Below, piece by piece: positions 34,501 through 48,096 of a stretch of 64,000 nt of DNA. The position numbers and the translations under genes were made by a program. Source of the DNA: Tetmemena sp. SeJ-2015 (taxonomy: Eukaryota > Ciliophora > Spirotrichea > Sporadotrichida > Oxytrichidae). The notes below the pieces were generated by a model, which did not search any database, was not told where the DNA came from, and saw nothing but the letters and a program-made list of their open reading frames with translations. The DNA is taken from contig JAJKFJ010021934.1 of NCBI GenBank assembly GCA_027382625.1, positions 62,001 to 126,000 on the forward strand, read 5' to 3'. Numbering within the stretch: position 1 is the first letter of the stretch; every line of letters starts with the position of its first letter.

Positions 34501-35402
34501 GACCACGACAGGTGCTGCATTCGCTAAGTCAGTCGCCTAGAACACTTAAATTCAGTATCTGAACTTGGAGAAGAACTCAGTGCCAGTGAATTTCATAGAA
34601 GAGATTGAAGAGTATCTGTAGAAGAATATGATTAGAGCAGCTAAGAATAAGATCCCTCAATACAAGACAGAGGTAGTGCAACTTAAGGTAGAGCATGAGA
34701 ATGGATTCTAGAAAACTCTGGATGACATAGCCGCAGTAAAGAGGAATAAAGTTTCAATCTTAGAGGAGATAGAACACAAGAAGGGGATTTTTAGAGATTA
34801 GAAGGAGGGAGAGGAGGATAGAAATGGTGATTTAGAGTTGGAGAAAAAGAAAGTAGATGAGAAATACAGGATCTAAAATAGCATCTATCTAGATGAGGAA
34901 AATAGAATTAGAGTAAGATTTTCTATTCTACTGTTTTAAAGTTTTGTGGTTAGGACATCATGGCTCAAAAGGACGCATAGGTTCAAGATATTCTAAAATG
35001 GATAAAGAAGTTTCAGGATCAGCAGGAGGAAACTGCTGAGATGCGTAAAATTACGAATTTATATTAGTAATACCTTATAGTAAAAGAAAGTAAGCTTTTG
35101 AGTTTGAAATTGAAGCGGGAGTACAATCATAATTAATTGGAATCATTTCAACACATTTTATATGACTGTTAAATGAGGAAGTGTCGAAACTTGATAGAGA
35201 ATATGAGAGTGTTTCCCACTACAAGAAGCAAGTTAAATCGAAGTTTAAATAGCTAACACTTGAAATAAATAACATCAAAGGATAAAAATAGGTGGAAAGT
35301 AAAGAAAAATAAGTAGAAGAGGTTTAGGAAGTGCACTAAAATCCAGAAGAAGCAAAGCAAAAGAAGGATGCGAAAAAGAAATAGTCTAAGAATAAAAAGT
35401 GA
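31519..35402 (+). CDS. Leucine-rich-repeat protein with C-terminal coiled coil
   Basis: A long Ser/Gln-rich N-terminal half (from ATG 31519) crosses several introns and IESs, one with pointer TTATT near 33108/33160. A GTAAGC..CTATAG intron near 33197-33230 links it to MRNSDRIPTLSESEVL. Then come ribonuclease-inhibitor-type repeats (ASIDLKKNNLTDEGAKILV, VHLDLSSNSITHKGAKKI, LEYLDLSHNKINDAGGELI) to about 34600, and a charged coiled coil ending AKKKQSKNKK at TGA 35400-35402. The layout resembles axonemal LRR/coiled-coil proteins, but the family member is not determined. An in-frame TGA near 31592 implies another small IES. Confidence 0.75.
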
Positions 35403-35518
35403 ATTTATTTATTTAATATTGGTTTATAACTGCAGTAAATCAAAATTGGTTTTCATGTTTATAATTTTAGGAGATAACTAAAATTAAATTGCAAATGTTA
35501 ACATTATTAAATTGTTGT

Positions 35519-35935
35519 TCATTTTTATTTTTCCTTTCTTTCCTCTTATTAATTTTGAGAATTGAAGTTGGTCTCTGCCTTTGACTTATAGAGGGAACTT
35601 TTAGATCTATCCCTTTGAATATGCTTGAACTCATCCAACTCTCTTTGTATCTGAATCTAATTTTAAAGATAAACAGTGAATCAAAGAGACGGAAGGAATG
35701 ATTTTAATAAGGACTTTGGAACGAGTTACTAGCTTTTTAAGTACTACAATCAAAAGCTGGAGAGATATTAGCAAACACATAAATAGAAAGCTTATGAAAA
35801 CACTGAATATCATGTAGTACAGACTCATCAAGTAGCTTATATAGTCTAAATATTTAAAGATGATGATGGCAATAAAAATAATCTTTAACTGATTGCTTGA
35901 TAGTCTTTTCTAAGTAAGAGAAGGCAGGAAGCATG
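35519..35935 (-). CDS. Possible C-terminal segment of an unrecognised gene
   Basis: On the minus strand a coherent end is visible: QIQRELDEFKHIQRDRSKSS, a Gln/Lys-rich tail and TGA at 35519-35521. Upstream frames hold a hydrophobic stretch or the run DESVLHDIQCFHKLSIYVF. It is separated from the PAS gene by a plus-strand gene, so it either belongs to a separate small gene or is a displaced MDS. Confidence 0.35.
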
Positions 35936-36970
35936 AATTCTAAAACCATGTATATGAATTATCCCTCAAACAAAAAATTAATTACTCTCATAGAGAAAGA
36001 TTTAAGTTATTCTTAAATATTATGTCTCAACAGACTGCTCATGATCATCTAGAATGTCTGTTGAAATTTTATCTTTTCCAGTGGATTAAAATTACATTTA
36101 AATAAGTGGAGTAACCCTAATAGAATATATACTCTTGCACAAGGTAGTAGTAAATTTTCATTAAGCCGTTAGAGAGTCCCCCTTGCAGAGCCCCATCCAT
36201 GTAATTAAAGAGAGAAAATAATTATACTTTAATTGCTGCAATTAAGAATTTTTGTATCATCACCTTTAAAAACTGTCTCACAAAGGTTTATAGAGTCTAA
36301 AGTGAAAACGTCATCCCAAATGTCTCTTAGCACAGCTGGTCTTGTTTATTGATAGCCTTTTATAGTGGATTCAAATCCATAGCAGCTAGTCTTGAGATAG
36401 CTAGTGAAAGCAGACTGTTTATTCAGGTTTATCAAAATAGTTTTGTTCTAAGCGAAGGTCTCTTAAACAAAGTTAAGTGAGTTTGGTGCGCAAATTGACC
36501 TCCTTCTATTTCAAAATACTATGATGAATTTAATTTAAATAACTTCTAAAGGTGTTGACTATGTTGAAAGAAAGCTTTTGAGCAGAGGATATTTATTCTA
36601 TGATGAAGTACTATGCAAGATAAAACCCTACAATGACAGCACTGAGTACGCAAACTAGTCCTATCTTCTTAGCCTTTTAGATGAGGAAGAGTCTCTTTAT
36701 TTCTCTATCTCTCTCGTAGCCATCTCTTTCTATTTATTCAAGATCTAACTCCTCTTGAATCTAGGATTCTAGATTGTGAAGCTAAAAAGACCCTCCTCCC
36801 AAAGTTTATTTGTCCGCATGATTTATAGAGTCTTGGTTTTATTTACTATGTGGGTTTTGACTCTAGTACATGTAAGGGTAGCTACTATCTTTCTAGCTTT
36901 CCAATTCCATCTAATATAATATAGTTATATTTTTAATTTGATCTAGGAAACTTACTTTGAGCTATTCTGA
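35936..36970 (+). CDS. Unrecognised membrane protein
   Basis: Readable blocks run MNSKTMYMNYPSNKKLITL.., then a long middle region (36060-36475) and GVDYVERKLLSRGYLFYDEV, followed by hydrophobic helices ISLVAISFYLFKIQLLLNL and VLVLFTMWVLTLVHV near the end. TGA at 36968-36970. Frame changes near 36060 and 36475 indicate IESs. No family recognised. Confidence 0.45.
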
Positions 36971-37713
36971 TGTCTATCAACTTTAATATAATTAAATGTA
37001 TACATTTTTAAGAGAACAAATAGCCTTTTCTAAATTATAAAATATAGAATAAGACAATATTTGTATTTTTTATCAACTGGTAGCTTATCTAGAAATATGG
37101 AGCTGTTCGCTATTACAAATAATTCTTATAGAACTTATTTATTCTTAAGTTAAAATTAAATTATTTATAATTTTTTAAAGATGACAACAATTAAAGTGTA
37201 ACTTTAATTTAAAAATAAAATATTAGAAAGTTTATAAAATTAGCTCAACAAAGAATAAATTTTTTATTTATTCTTTAAGGATTCTGTAGCGCTAATAAAT
37301 TTGAGGAGTTTAATATGCTTTATCTCTTAAAGAAAGATTAAGGTTTGAAGTAATTTTAATTTTTATATAAAAAAAATAAATTACAGTGTTTAAGTTATTC
37401 TTATTTAAAACAATAAAATTCATTTCTTTTCTAAAAAACATCTGAAACTTTATGAGAGTCCCAAAATAGAATTATAAGAAATAATATATTTTACTTTAAA
37501 ATATGAATAGGATTAAATATTTTTAGTAATTTTCAGTAAATTAATTAAAATTAAAGTCATTTTTATTATAAATGCCTTTTGAATAGCGAGTATATAGTAG
37601 TAACGATTTGATTATTTTTGAAAGAAACCTTTCTTATAATTTGAATAAATTATCTATTAAAATATATATATATATATTCCATCTGTCAGAAACTCACACA
37701 AAAATAAAACAAA
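36971..37713. other. AT-rich intergenic DNA
   Basis: Extremely AT-rich, including a short TA dinucleotide run near 37663-37676. No coding frame seen. Confidence 0.6.
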
Positions 37714-40700
37714 TCACATACTAATTAATTGATTGAATAATTATTTAATTAACCGTAATAATTGATATTGTGAGTCATTAACTAGAGAATCATTTGCATA
37801 GATATTGAAAATTTGAGAATCCTATTATTCTCTCTCTGGATATTTATCACCAGAGACTTCTATAATATCTATATCGTTTTATTTAATGTGCCCACTCGAA
37901 GAGTTAAGATGAATGAAGTCAAAGCTATTGAAGATTCGAGGGTCTAAGCCCGATTATTTCTTCTGCTGCCTTTAAAAGTTTTATATTTAAGCTATTTTTA
38001 GAGAGGAGCTGTCAGCCACTAAATTAAATTATGATATAGAGCAACTGACTTTGCTCTGGTTTGTATTTTATTGATTGAGGTGTCCCATTTCATTTATTCT
38101 TTAAAAGACTCCTCTTGCTGCTGATAGTGGTGATGTTACCTCTTAAGTAATAATAAATATTTTAAGCTTTGTGAACTTCTGGATCTTTTCAGGCCGCTCC
38201 AGGTTTTCCATGAATTCAAGGAACTCTTAGATTCTTCGAATTATCAAGACCTTAAAAATATAAATTAGGGCCTTAGTCTTCTTGTCTATCATCATCCACC
38301 TTCCAACCACATTTTAAAAATACTTAATTATAATTTTAGGACTCATTATCAATGTTGAAGGTAATTGGAATTATAGCCCCTGAGGCAATTACTGTTATTG
38401 ATATGCTGACGAAGGTTATTATAAGGATGAGGGAGTTTTAACTGTCTGAGGAAACAAACTCAAATATCACAAGTTTATAAAATAAAATAGCTAACTAGGT
38501 TTAGTGGCTTGGTCAATAAACTACTACTGCATTTGCAAGGTGTAAGATCTCAAGTCTTGCATTCCGTTTATAATCACATAGTAAGCGTCTTAAAATATGT
38601 TTATTATCTTTCTGATTCTGAGTAGGTTGATAAATTTACAATATAAAACATCTTATTGTTGATTTGGCAGATTTCTGAAAGTAAAATTGGAGAACTCTTT
38701 TTCAAATGCTGAAGAATCCATTGAAATGAATTTTTGCAACTTAGTCATGTAAGTGCGGATGCCTATCGGGTAGGTGGTATTCTTTTGATTTGTTTTACCT
38801 AAATCTAGTAAAGTAATTTCTCTCACTAGTGGAGTGAGCATAGTCTTCTTGAGATCTTGAGTTATAAAGTATTTCTCCTATAGACAGATGTTGGAAGTAT
38901 CTTGCATCAATTTTAAAAAGAGAATACTTATAAATCTGCTTAAATTATATCAAGTCAAAGTAGGTACTCATCTAAGACTTCAGATAATCGTAGCTCATCA
39001 AAATCTTAGTCTTATCCTTCGTCCTTAAAAATTAAATCAACAAATAATTTGCGTTGGTCAGCATGGTTCTCATACACAATCTCAGAAAGTTAGAGTTGCC
39101 GCTCACTTGAGTCGCGTTCTCGATAATTTATTACACTCTAATTTTTAATTGTAGAACTGTCGAAGAAGTTTTGAATCTATATCTGGCTAACAATAAGCGT
39201 GATGCAAGAAGTTATGATCAGGATTAGGAAGAATATCATGAGCGAATTCTTTAGATTCTACAAACTTCTAGGTAAGACGTTCTCATCAGAGTCATGCTTA
39301 ACTTTAAGAGATTATACAATCGTGCTCGAAGTTGTATTAGTTGTCGAACCTGTGTCTGAGTCGACATTGTTCATGATCTACTGTTGTATCCTTAACTATT
39401 GAGAAGTGGGATTTAAATATGAGTGGAGCTTGCTCTTGCTAATAGATTTAAAGTTCTCATCTTCATTTTCAGTGTCCGTTTCTGATTTCCTTAATTTTGC
39501 AGCTAACTTCATCCCTAATAAAAAAGCTTTAACAAAAATGTGCCTATAGATATTCTTGGTAGAATTATATACTGCTTGATAATTCTATCTCCAGGCAAAC
39601 TGATCGCTCTCATCATTAAGATTACTGGTGTATATTACAGAGTTACCAAATTAGTCATTAATTCTGAACTGGAAATACTGGCTTTGATTTCTGCCTCAAC
39701 TCCCTCTTCTAATTCTAGATCAGTGAAGTCTTAAAACCCTATAACTATCTCATGCATATTTATGCGAGAGTCTTCATATGAGAAGTTGTCTTCATCTATA
39801 TACGATTTATAAATTTATTCTCTAATTGTAGGTTGATTTGTTGAAGAGATAGTTTGCATTTAAGATGAGATCGTTCTCGTCTGTAATTAAGAAAGGTAAA
39901 TCGTTGAGAGGAGCGTTGCAGACTTGACTCTCAATAGCTATTTTTGGCTATATCACATACTGAACAACTTAAATAAAAAAAGAAACTAGTTCGTGATGGC
40001 GACACACTTTTATCTAGATGTCAACTTATCCTGCCACAATAGATTTGTCGCTCTTCATAAAATACATCTGGTTTTGGTAAGAATCAATTAAAATATAGAA
40101 GAAGCTAACTCATCTATAAGATCTTTACTCTGGGATATTATCATAGAACTAAATGGATCACTAAATTTATATTTAATTTCAGTTGGGAAGGGAAGATCAA
40201 ACTAATCAATTCAATTTATATTCGAGTAACAACTTTTATTAAATAATTGAGAATGTTTTGGCCAATTAGCTCAGTTGTTTTATATCCAAGTAGTAAATAA
40301 AACACTTCTTATAGATAATTAGTAGTGCACTAAGCTCTTGATTGGCGTATAAGATCTAGCTCTCTCCATGAAAATAAATTAAGAACCCTGACTTTAGAAA
40401 TGATGACTGGGAACTTATCGATAACTGTGCTATAGAGCGTGTGCAGTTAGATAGCCTTCTTCTGCCTAAGATTTGTAAGCTGAGTGTACATCTGCTACGC
40501 TTCTATTTCAAAGTTAAGCACCAAGTCTAGGAATCTCTAATGGAGAACTATTGCCTCCTCAAAGTCCCTCATAGTGTTACGAATAGCATCAAACTCTTTC
40601 CTAGTTTACCTGTACTTGTCTACTAGTTCATTCCCTATTCTTCAATAAATAAAGTTTCATCATATGAGCTTGACTATTTGTAAGATTGAGTAAATTAATC

Positions 40701-42140
40701 AATTCTTGAGAGTTTGTTGAAGTTGTTCTTATCTTTAAAGAGAGTAGTCCAAAACCTTTCAACAGTGGCAGTTGACTCTACTATTGCGTATTTGTATTAC
40801 TAAAAGCGGCCTTGCACTTCAAGCAGGCCATCTATTTCAATGAAAGTGTTGAGGTTGTCCTTGTTTCTAGTTTGACAAAATATAAAAAAAGTACTCTACT
40901 GGGCTAGCTCACCAATATAAGATTTCATTAAGTTATAGGAAAGTTCATTCGTTGCAATCAGCTCATCTTTCTGCATATTTATAAAATTTGGAAATTTTAC
41001 TCAGAGAAAGTTAACTTGAACAATATAATTTTAGCAATAATGAGCTTAAGCATGGCCTGGAAAATTAATTCGAAGTCCTCAGCAAGTGAGAATATCTCGA
41101 GGATCTTGATAGAATCTGAGTTCTCGAATTTCTAATTCAATTGGTGAAACAAAAGCTGGAGTGCGAATCTGCTTCTTAATTCATGCTTGGTCTTAGATTG
41201 AGGGAGTTTGTTTCTAAATGCTGCAGTTTATCTTAAGTAGTGTTATTTGAAGAGAGGGGTTGGAGTTTTCAAGCTGGGGAGTATCATATCTGAATATGTT
41301 CTCAGTTCCTAAGAGGGGTCAATTCAATTTTAAAAGTAAAAGAAGAGCATATATTAGTTGAGTATTGTAAATAGAGTTTAATGAGGGTGTTTAATTATTG
41401 CTGGTATTGCAGAATTATGTGTTAGATTTAAGAAGTTGGTTGAGATCCACTCTATCACTGGCATATTCTTAACGAGCTTGGCTTTCAATAAGGTTTTCTT
41501 GCTATATCATGTACTTTTAGACTTTAGAAAGGAAACAGGGGCAGGTCAGACTCTCACAACTTAGCTTTATGGTATTCTATAAATTCATTTTATAGTCATT
41601 TAATTATTTAAAATAAAACAAACTCACAAAATAGTCAATCAAATATGCAAGTATTAGATCTTAGAGTTTGAGTTACATATAAACATCAATTTTAAATAAA
41701 ACAATACTTTTCTCAAAAATTAAAATACCTTTTAACAATTTCTCTCAATATGTATTCATGCAAGAAACATAATTTGATTTCAAATTCAAAATATTTGACA
41801 AAGTAATCTAAGTAATCATTAGTATTATAAACATATCTTTTGTAATTATGAATCGATTGAAGCAAGTTAAGAAGACTTTTGGAGTTTTGATTAGTTAAAA
41901 TGATATCTGGACTTGACTAGCATGTCAAATCCTTATTGAATATTTTCTAACCTGCCATCTCCACTTTCGCATGGAGTGTTCAGTTAAATTCTCTTGCGCC
42001 CTATTGACAAAATTATTCCAAAAAATGTCAAAATCAGAAGCACCACTGAATATATGATATCTGGATTAATCTGACTTGCATCTATTATTATTGACAGTGC
42101 ATAAGTTGAGCAGTTTATCCAGCAAGTGATTCAAAATTAA
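37714..42140 (-). CDS. Multi-pass membrane protein with PAS domain
   Basis: N-terminal membrane segments (YSVVLLILTFFGIILSIG near 42030), cytosolic helical regions (HELRSRFALQLLFHQLNQK; ELVDKYRQTRKEFDAIRNT), then a PAS-type core near 40260-40370 (ILYANQEL, GYKTTELIGQNILNY) split by an IES. More membrane segments follow (LILIITFVSISITVIASGA near 38400), with a long hydrophilic tail to TGA 37714-37716. This order of helices, PAS and helices resembles the large 'tiny macrocysts'-type PAS membrane proteins abundant in ciliates, probably sensory or signalling proteins. Many IESs; the start codon is not fixed. Confidence 0.6.
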
Positions 42141-42189
42141 ATAAGTAAGTAGAAGAAATCAATAAAATTAAAACTCTTTCAAAATAAAA

Positions 42190-43130
42190 TTTACTATTTT
42201 AAAATGATGAGGACAAAAGAATCAAAATGATGAGAGTGAAAGATGAAGTGTTAGAAAGACAAGTATAACTTGAAGACTTCCAGAATGAAATTTGGCAGAA
42301 TTATCAAGTAAAATGACAAAGTCTGCTCCAGTTTAGAGTGAAAAACTATCAACGCTGCTGCGAAGTAGACTGAAAGCCTGTCTGCGAAATTAAAGAGAGA
42401 CTTAGTTTAAGACCATGGCCAATTTATCTTCATAGGAGGTATTCCACAGTCGTCACAAAGTTTTAGTCTCAGATGAAAAATGCTAAGGTGTGCTACTAGA
42501 CCTAATATATCTATCAAGAAACCACCAACATCTATCTTTTATTTCATTAATAATTTAATTATCTTGTCTGAGCAAGAATCGTCCCCTGCAAGATAGCAGC
42601 TCAAAGGTATTAGCTAAAATCCGAAAAGCACTCCTGAGAACACCCGCCCTGTCAAAATTAAAATGAAATTTTAAAATGATAAGGATACCATTGAATTTCA
42701 GTACTGCATTTTTACTCTTCTTAATATCGAATAAGATGCTCTCTCTAAACTTGAGTTGTTATTCTTCATGCGTGAGATATTAATTTAAAATTAATAAATT
42801 ATTGAAAGAGATTACTCGAACTGTATTTTGAACTACTGTTAGTATCACCCTCTGATAAATTTTTCATTTATAGCACAGAATAAATTAAATAATGCTTAAA
42901 TGACATAATTTATTTTTAAGAAGAAGTTAGGAACTATGTGTATGTCGCTCATTCAATTTTTGTGAATGCAATGATGAGGATTTATAAAGCGAAAACGATG
43001 ATGAGGGAAGCATTAATTGCGTAGCTCAAGATACTCAAGTTTTTCGTTTCTTTTATAAACCGCTCCACTATATTTACTTCTTCATTCATAATAAACTTTT
43101 TTAATATATTTAATTCGCTGCATGATTTGA
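42190..43130 (+). CDS. Unrecognised helical protein
   Basis: Coherent blocks separated by frame changes: RIKMMRVKDEVLERQVQLED, AAAKQTESLSAKLKRDLVQD, a longer run PVKIKMKFQNDKDTIEFQYC with KLELLFFMREIL, and EEVRNYVYVAHSIFVNAMMR. Composition is that of a soluble helical protein. Several IESs are implied but pointers were not fixed, and neither end is certain. Confidence 0.4.
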
Positions 43131-44090
43131 GGAGGGGTCTTCTATTTAATCATTGGAGATTATAATTCTTTCTAAGGGTACTAGTAAGAGTATGCCCATG
43201 TCAAATATCATGCTAAGTGCATAGTAATAAAATGGAAGGCCCAAGTTCACTAAAACGTTAAATTTGTATTTCAAGATCTAACCAGAAACCTCTTTCATTA
43301 TTTTCTAATTCTCTTTCATATTTAAAATGAATAAAATAAGTGACTTTATATTTTTCAAGTCTATAATTCCAGAGTTTAAATCTTGAATTCTTAATTATTT
43401 ATAATATTGATATAAAATGCATGTACAGCTTGTCCAATACATCAATAAGATCTATATTTAGTTAATCATTTACAACTATTATTTTAAAATAAGTCATCTT
43501 GGGAATCATATCATAATTAATTGGCTTGACCTTTTATTATAGGATTGAATATTTTGCTTATTTAGAATCAAAATTCATAAAAGAAAAGTAGAGTCAAGTC
43601 AGAATTCTTATGTATGTTGTAAAGCTAATTTAAAAGTGCAAAGTATTCGAGTTGATTATTTATACATTATAAAAATCGGCAAAATATTTTTGGACTAGTT
43701 AATCATGCATATTGGAATTGAGTTGTGAGTAGAAACCTAAAAACTAGTGCTAGTTTGGAGATAGAGAAAAAATAAAATTAGTAAGCTTAATTATATATCT
43801 GTTTCATATCTGTTTCCTTCAATGTATATAATTTATCCTTCATTTTTTGAAATGAGGATTACATATGCTCTAAACTGTACTTTCATGTAAGAGAACTTGA
43901 ATGAATTGCACAATATTTCACAAATATTTAAGATCTTTGCTCGAGAGAAAGGAAAAATAAAGTCAGGCTCTTCCATAAGCTTAAAATTATTTTTTTAAAA
44001 TAATATGATTAAAAATATGGATTTTTTTCAATTAAATTCTTTCCTATAATGTGATTTAGGAAATTAAAATATAGAGCAATAAATTCATTC
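43131..44090. other. AT-rich intergenic DNA
   Basis: AT-rich. Scattered short open frames but none with convincing protein composition. Confidence 0.5.
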
Positions 44091-47009
44091 TCAAAGGTTG
44101 CTTAGAATATTCTCCGCCTACTCTATCTTCCTAAAAACATTCTGCTTCATGTATTCAAACTCCATCGCATTTTCTTCCCTAAGTTTGTTCCACTCCATTG
44201 AGTAAAGCTTCTCTATCAGTTTGTCAAACTTTTCCTCTTTTGACTTTGCTACTCTTCGTTCATAAGAGTCTTCTAGCTTGTCATTCAGATTTAGCTTGGC
44301 TTACCAATCCTTAAGATGTAGTTTAAGAGGGAGAAGTTTTTGAACCTCAGACTTCATCTTGTTTTCTTTGGTTGCAACTTTCTCCATTTAATCCTACACT
44401 TATACTGATTAAAATAAAGATAAACTTTAGAGAGGTACTTAGTCTCAATGGTCTTTTCATAGTTTAGCTTATTCAGTTAAGTCTATATCTTATCCTCCTT
44501 GGCTTGGGATTTAGTCCTCTTCTCTGACATAGCTGTGAGTTTCTTCCTCCTCTCTTCCTCCTTCATATTTTCTGCTTGTCTTAACTTCTTCTGGTACTTC
44601 TCCAATACTGACTATCGCTTTAGCTCCTCAGTTAAAAGAGGATAATAAATGAAGACTATAGCTTAAGTTCTTTAGATTGATTTCAGGATAAGTTGCTGCT
44701 TCTTCTTTTGCTCATCAGGGCCACTGAACATGTTTATTGAAGAGTGGTTTGGAGTAATCTTAGACTTTGAGAAGTCTCTATGGCTCTTATCCTTGAAGAA
44801 ATTCATAGCTGACTGAGATTTTCCAAGAGTGTGCAAGTTAAGGTTCTAGTTTCCCAGCTTCCATAAGCTCAAATAAAGTTAAAAATAATTGAAACTCTTC
44901 TTTCTTTGAAGATTGATGTTTCCTTCTTCCTCGGTGTTTGCATCTTTTGGGGTGGAGTCTTTGCTAATGAATTTGTGAGCAGCTCCATGTCTGCTCTCAT
45001 AGATTTCTGCATACTGCTCTTGCATCCAGTCAGGCATATTCTCCAAGCCATACTTAGATCTGAATTGCTCCATCTCCTCCCAAACTTATTCTTCCTTCTT
45101 GTTGCGATAGTAGTTCTCTTTTATAATCTTCCCTTTCTGCTTGGTATGCCTGTCTTCAGCAAATTCATCCTCATCGGTCTCAAAAATGCGGATATTGTTT
45201 CTCAGCTTATCACTCTTGATGAAGTAGTTCGGATCATCGTTTATCATTTAGAGCTCTTGGAAAGTGAATTTGCTCACCAAAATTTGATTAGGGTCTTCTG
45301 CTTCCATTCCAGCAAGAGGGAATGCAGGAATCATTTTTGAATAATAGTCTGCCTCAGGATTAGCTATAACAAAATGAAAATATCTGGACTAACTTACGGA
45401 ATCTCATTCTTAGAATTGTGCTCTTAGGCCTGCCATCAGATTCTTCTTGAAGAAGTTGGCGCTTCTTTGGCTCTTCTTGTTCATCATCCGAGCTGCTTTA
45501 CTTTGGAGGAACGTAATGTTTCATGTGGTCGTATCTATCATCTAACTCTTTATTTACTAATGCGCCTTTACTTAAATATAAGCCAGTCGTTCCTTCCTTC
45601 TTAGCTGCTTCTGGCACATAGAATCCGCTTAGACCTATAGTGTCTTGCTGATTTTCGATCTAAGGAGTCTTCGCTCTATCTTATCCTTGTAATTTTGCAA
45701 AAACTCCTGCCTCTGCTACCTCTACTTCCCAAGAATCTCTTCTCTATTACGCTAATCTCTCAGCATTTACTCCTCTAACTACTTCTTTATCTCTTCTTCG
45801 TGCTCTCTCTAATTTTGTAAGATCACTCTGTAGTCTTTACTATTCTGGGAAAAATTACTTGGAGATAGTTTTCTTGCTCTGCCGCCCTTATTGGCTTTTA
45901 AATTATTGAGCGGACTTTGCAAAGTATAAGCATCTCTGAAGAAATTCTCATCAGTTCTATTGTAGCCACCATTTCTTTGTCCTTAATTGTTCTTTTACTT
46001 GAGGGGAGAGGTCCTTTGCATTTAGTTGGATGGGCGATTTAAAAAAGCTGAACTAAAGTCCGTTTAATGATCCAAGTCTTAATGTCTTTGGGATTGCTGG
46101 CTCAAAAGTTTGAAAGGAAATTAATCAAAATTGATCATGAAGTTAGTTTTTTGGAGTCAATACCTGCCCATCGTTATTATTGTCCTCTTTTTTAATTACT
46201 TTCAGCGATTCAATTCTCTTCAGAGGAATGTTGCTGCCTCTCTAGTACAGTCTATCAAATATTGTCTCTTTTTTGGTGTGATCCTAACTGGAAAGTATTC
46301 TGTCGATGTGTTTGAAGTTATGAAACTATCGCAACTCCTCATGGTAAGGGTTATGAGTAGGCCTTGGGATAACAGGGTCTCCAAACTTAGATACTTGGAA
46401 CTTGTGGGGCTTGTTTGACTATTGGGAACTGTGAACTCCAGTTCCTGCAGCAGTTCTAGCTTATGGGGAAAAGAAGTCTAGGTTTAACTTGCCCTGGTGT
46501 CTTCCCTTCTAGTAAATTGATTTGAAACCTGACTGAGGCGCTCCCTGATTTGCTAAATAGTGTGTCGTTTGCAGGTCATTTATCTTCTACTAGGAGTTAT
46601 AAAAGTTTGAATTAGACTGAAACATCCTGAGTTGGGACTTTTCGAAGCTTATATTCTTTGAGGTATCGATTGACTGGTGAGGGTGAATGTTAAAGTTGCT
46701 TTGAGTTTTACTAGCCTAAATTGTGTGGCTCTTTAAATTGTCGAGATGATAAGAGTCTCCATTTTATTAATGTGCAAAAGTGTGGCTCTCTAATTGATTA
46801 TCACTTGCAAACTTATTCCCCTCAGCTAAATGCTAATGAGCTGAAGAAGATTCGAGCGCTTTAGCGTTTGGAGACTGCTCAGTCTCGATAGTAGACTTAT
46901 ACTTTTCTCCTTGTTTGAATTAAGAATGCTGCTTGTTGTGAGTGGATGATGCTTTGTCTGATCCAACTGCCTACTTGACATTAAATGCGAACAAAGTGAT
47001 TCTCTTCAT
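44091..47009 (-). CDS. Unrecognised coiled-coil protein
   Basis: Starts MKRITLFAFNVKQAVGSDKA at 47009. About 400 residues of Ser/Gln/His-rich low-complexity sequence follow, with conserved-looking islands (PVIPRPTHNPYHEELRQF; GLSGFYVPEAAKKEGTTG). Coiled coil occupies about 45880-45640 (QREHEEEIKKQLEE..) and again 44890-44100 (KFDKLIEKLYSMEWNKLREE). A folded-looking middle block reads EDPNQILVSKFTFQELQMI..WMQEQYAEIYESRHGAAH. TGA at 44091-44093. Some introns and IESs are evident. A structural or cytoskeletal role is possible but not shown. Confidence 0.55.
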
Positions 47010-47077
47010 TTTTATTTTAATTCCTTACTCTTTACTATATTTTGAAAAGAGAGTTATTTGATAAAATTCAATTAAAC

Positions 47078-48096
47078 TCATTTTCCATTTTAAGGCTTAG
47101 AAGTTGAGGGGTAAGTCCACTCATCTTTGCTTTTTGGGTTGTAATTCAAAAGCCTGTAGAGTTCTTATCTGCTTAGCATTTCAGATAGCTGATTCTCACT
47201 CACTTCTCCTGTTTATTGAAGCTCAGTCAAAAATCTCTAAACAGCGCCCATAGCTACTCTCAGAGTTGAAACTGGATATATTACGCAAGAGTAACCCAAG
47301 TCTTTGAAAGTGTTAAAAGGTATCTATGGTGTCTTCCCGAATTCAGTCATGTTTGCTAGTAGAAAGATATCAGGATTGTGCTTTCGAAGTGAAAATTAAT
47401 TCTATCTTAAGTAAAATTAAATAGTGCTGTAGAAACTTGCTCAAACTCTTGTTAGGTCTCAAGTCCTTCAGGGAAGATCATATCTACTCCTACATCTATA
47501 TATCTTTTGCTTCTTTCTATTGAACTGTGGATGCCTTCCACTCCACGAGCATCTGTTCTTGCGCATATGATAAAATCATCCTTCACTTTATCTCTTTCCT
47601 GGCACATTATTTTTAAGCTTTCTATCATTGAATTCACAGGTACAAGTTCTTTGCCATCAAGATGACCGCATCTTTTAGGGAACACTTGATCTTCTACATG
47701 AATACAGATACATTATATAAAAAATGAAGACCTGCTGCTCCAGCCTCTCTATACAAATTTACTGTTGAGGCCTTGGCTGTATCATCTCCGAATCCTGTAT
47801 CAGCATCTGCTATTATGGGCAACCCACTGAATTCCCAAACATCCTTAATCACATCTGCAAACTCTAAAAAATTATTTTCATTCCATAAAAACTAAGGAAT
47901 TTATCTTACTATTTCCTTAGAGAACTCCAATATCGGGCACTCCCTTGCTGGCAGTAATAGCAGCTCCAGATATATAAGCAGCTTTAAAACCTAAGTCGGT
48001 GAGCATTCTGCCAGTTAAACCGTTGAACGCTCCAGGCATCATTACACATTCTTACTTCATAAGTTTCCTCAATTCTCTTCCTGGAAAGCGCTTCAT
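47078..48096 (-). CDS. prpB: 2-methylisocitrate lyase (PEP mutase/isocitrate lyase superfamily)
   Basis: Starts MKRFPGRELRKLM at 48096. Family signatures in order: PGAFNGLTGRML, YISGAAITASKGVPDIG, IIADADTGFGDD (metal and substrate Asp residues), HVEDQVFPKRCGHLDGKE (catalytic KRCGH loop), FIICARTDARGVEG, ADMIFPEGL-like DMIFPEGLE, and a C-terminal helical domain ending at TGA 47078-47080. The enzyme splits 2-methylisocitrate to pyruvate and succinate in the methylcitrate cycle of propionate breakdown, normally mitochondrial. One intron (GTAAGA..TTTTAG near 47860-47910) and at least two IESs are visible. Confidence 0.92.
47698..47723. other. IES, 26 bp, pointer ATGAA
   Basis: ATGAA (TTCAT on the coding strand) at 47698-47702 and 47724-47728. 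Removal gives AGLH-VEDQVFPKRCGH, the catalytic loop of methylisocitrate lyase, and deletes a stop. Confidence 0.88.

Noticed and set aside
37660..37680. TA dinucleotide run as a functional site
   Set aside because: Only about 14 bases within uniformly AT-rich DNA; nothing else supports a role.
44906..45340. 144-codon plus-strand ORF with hydrophobic stretches
   Set aside because: Antisense to the coiled-coil gene, which has consistent composition and continuity on the minus strand.
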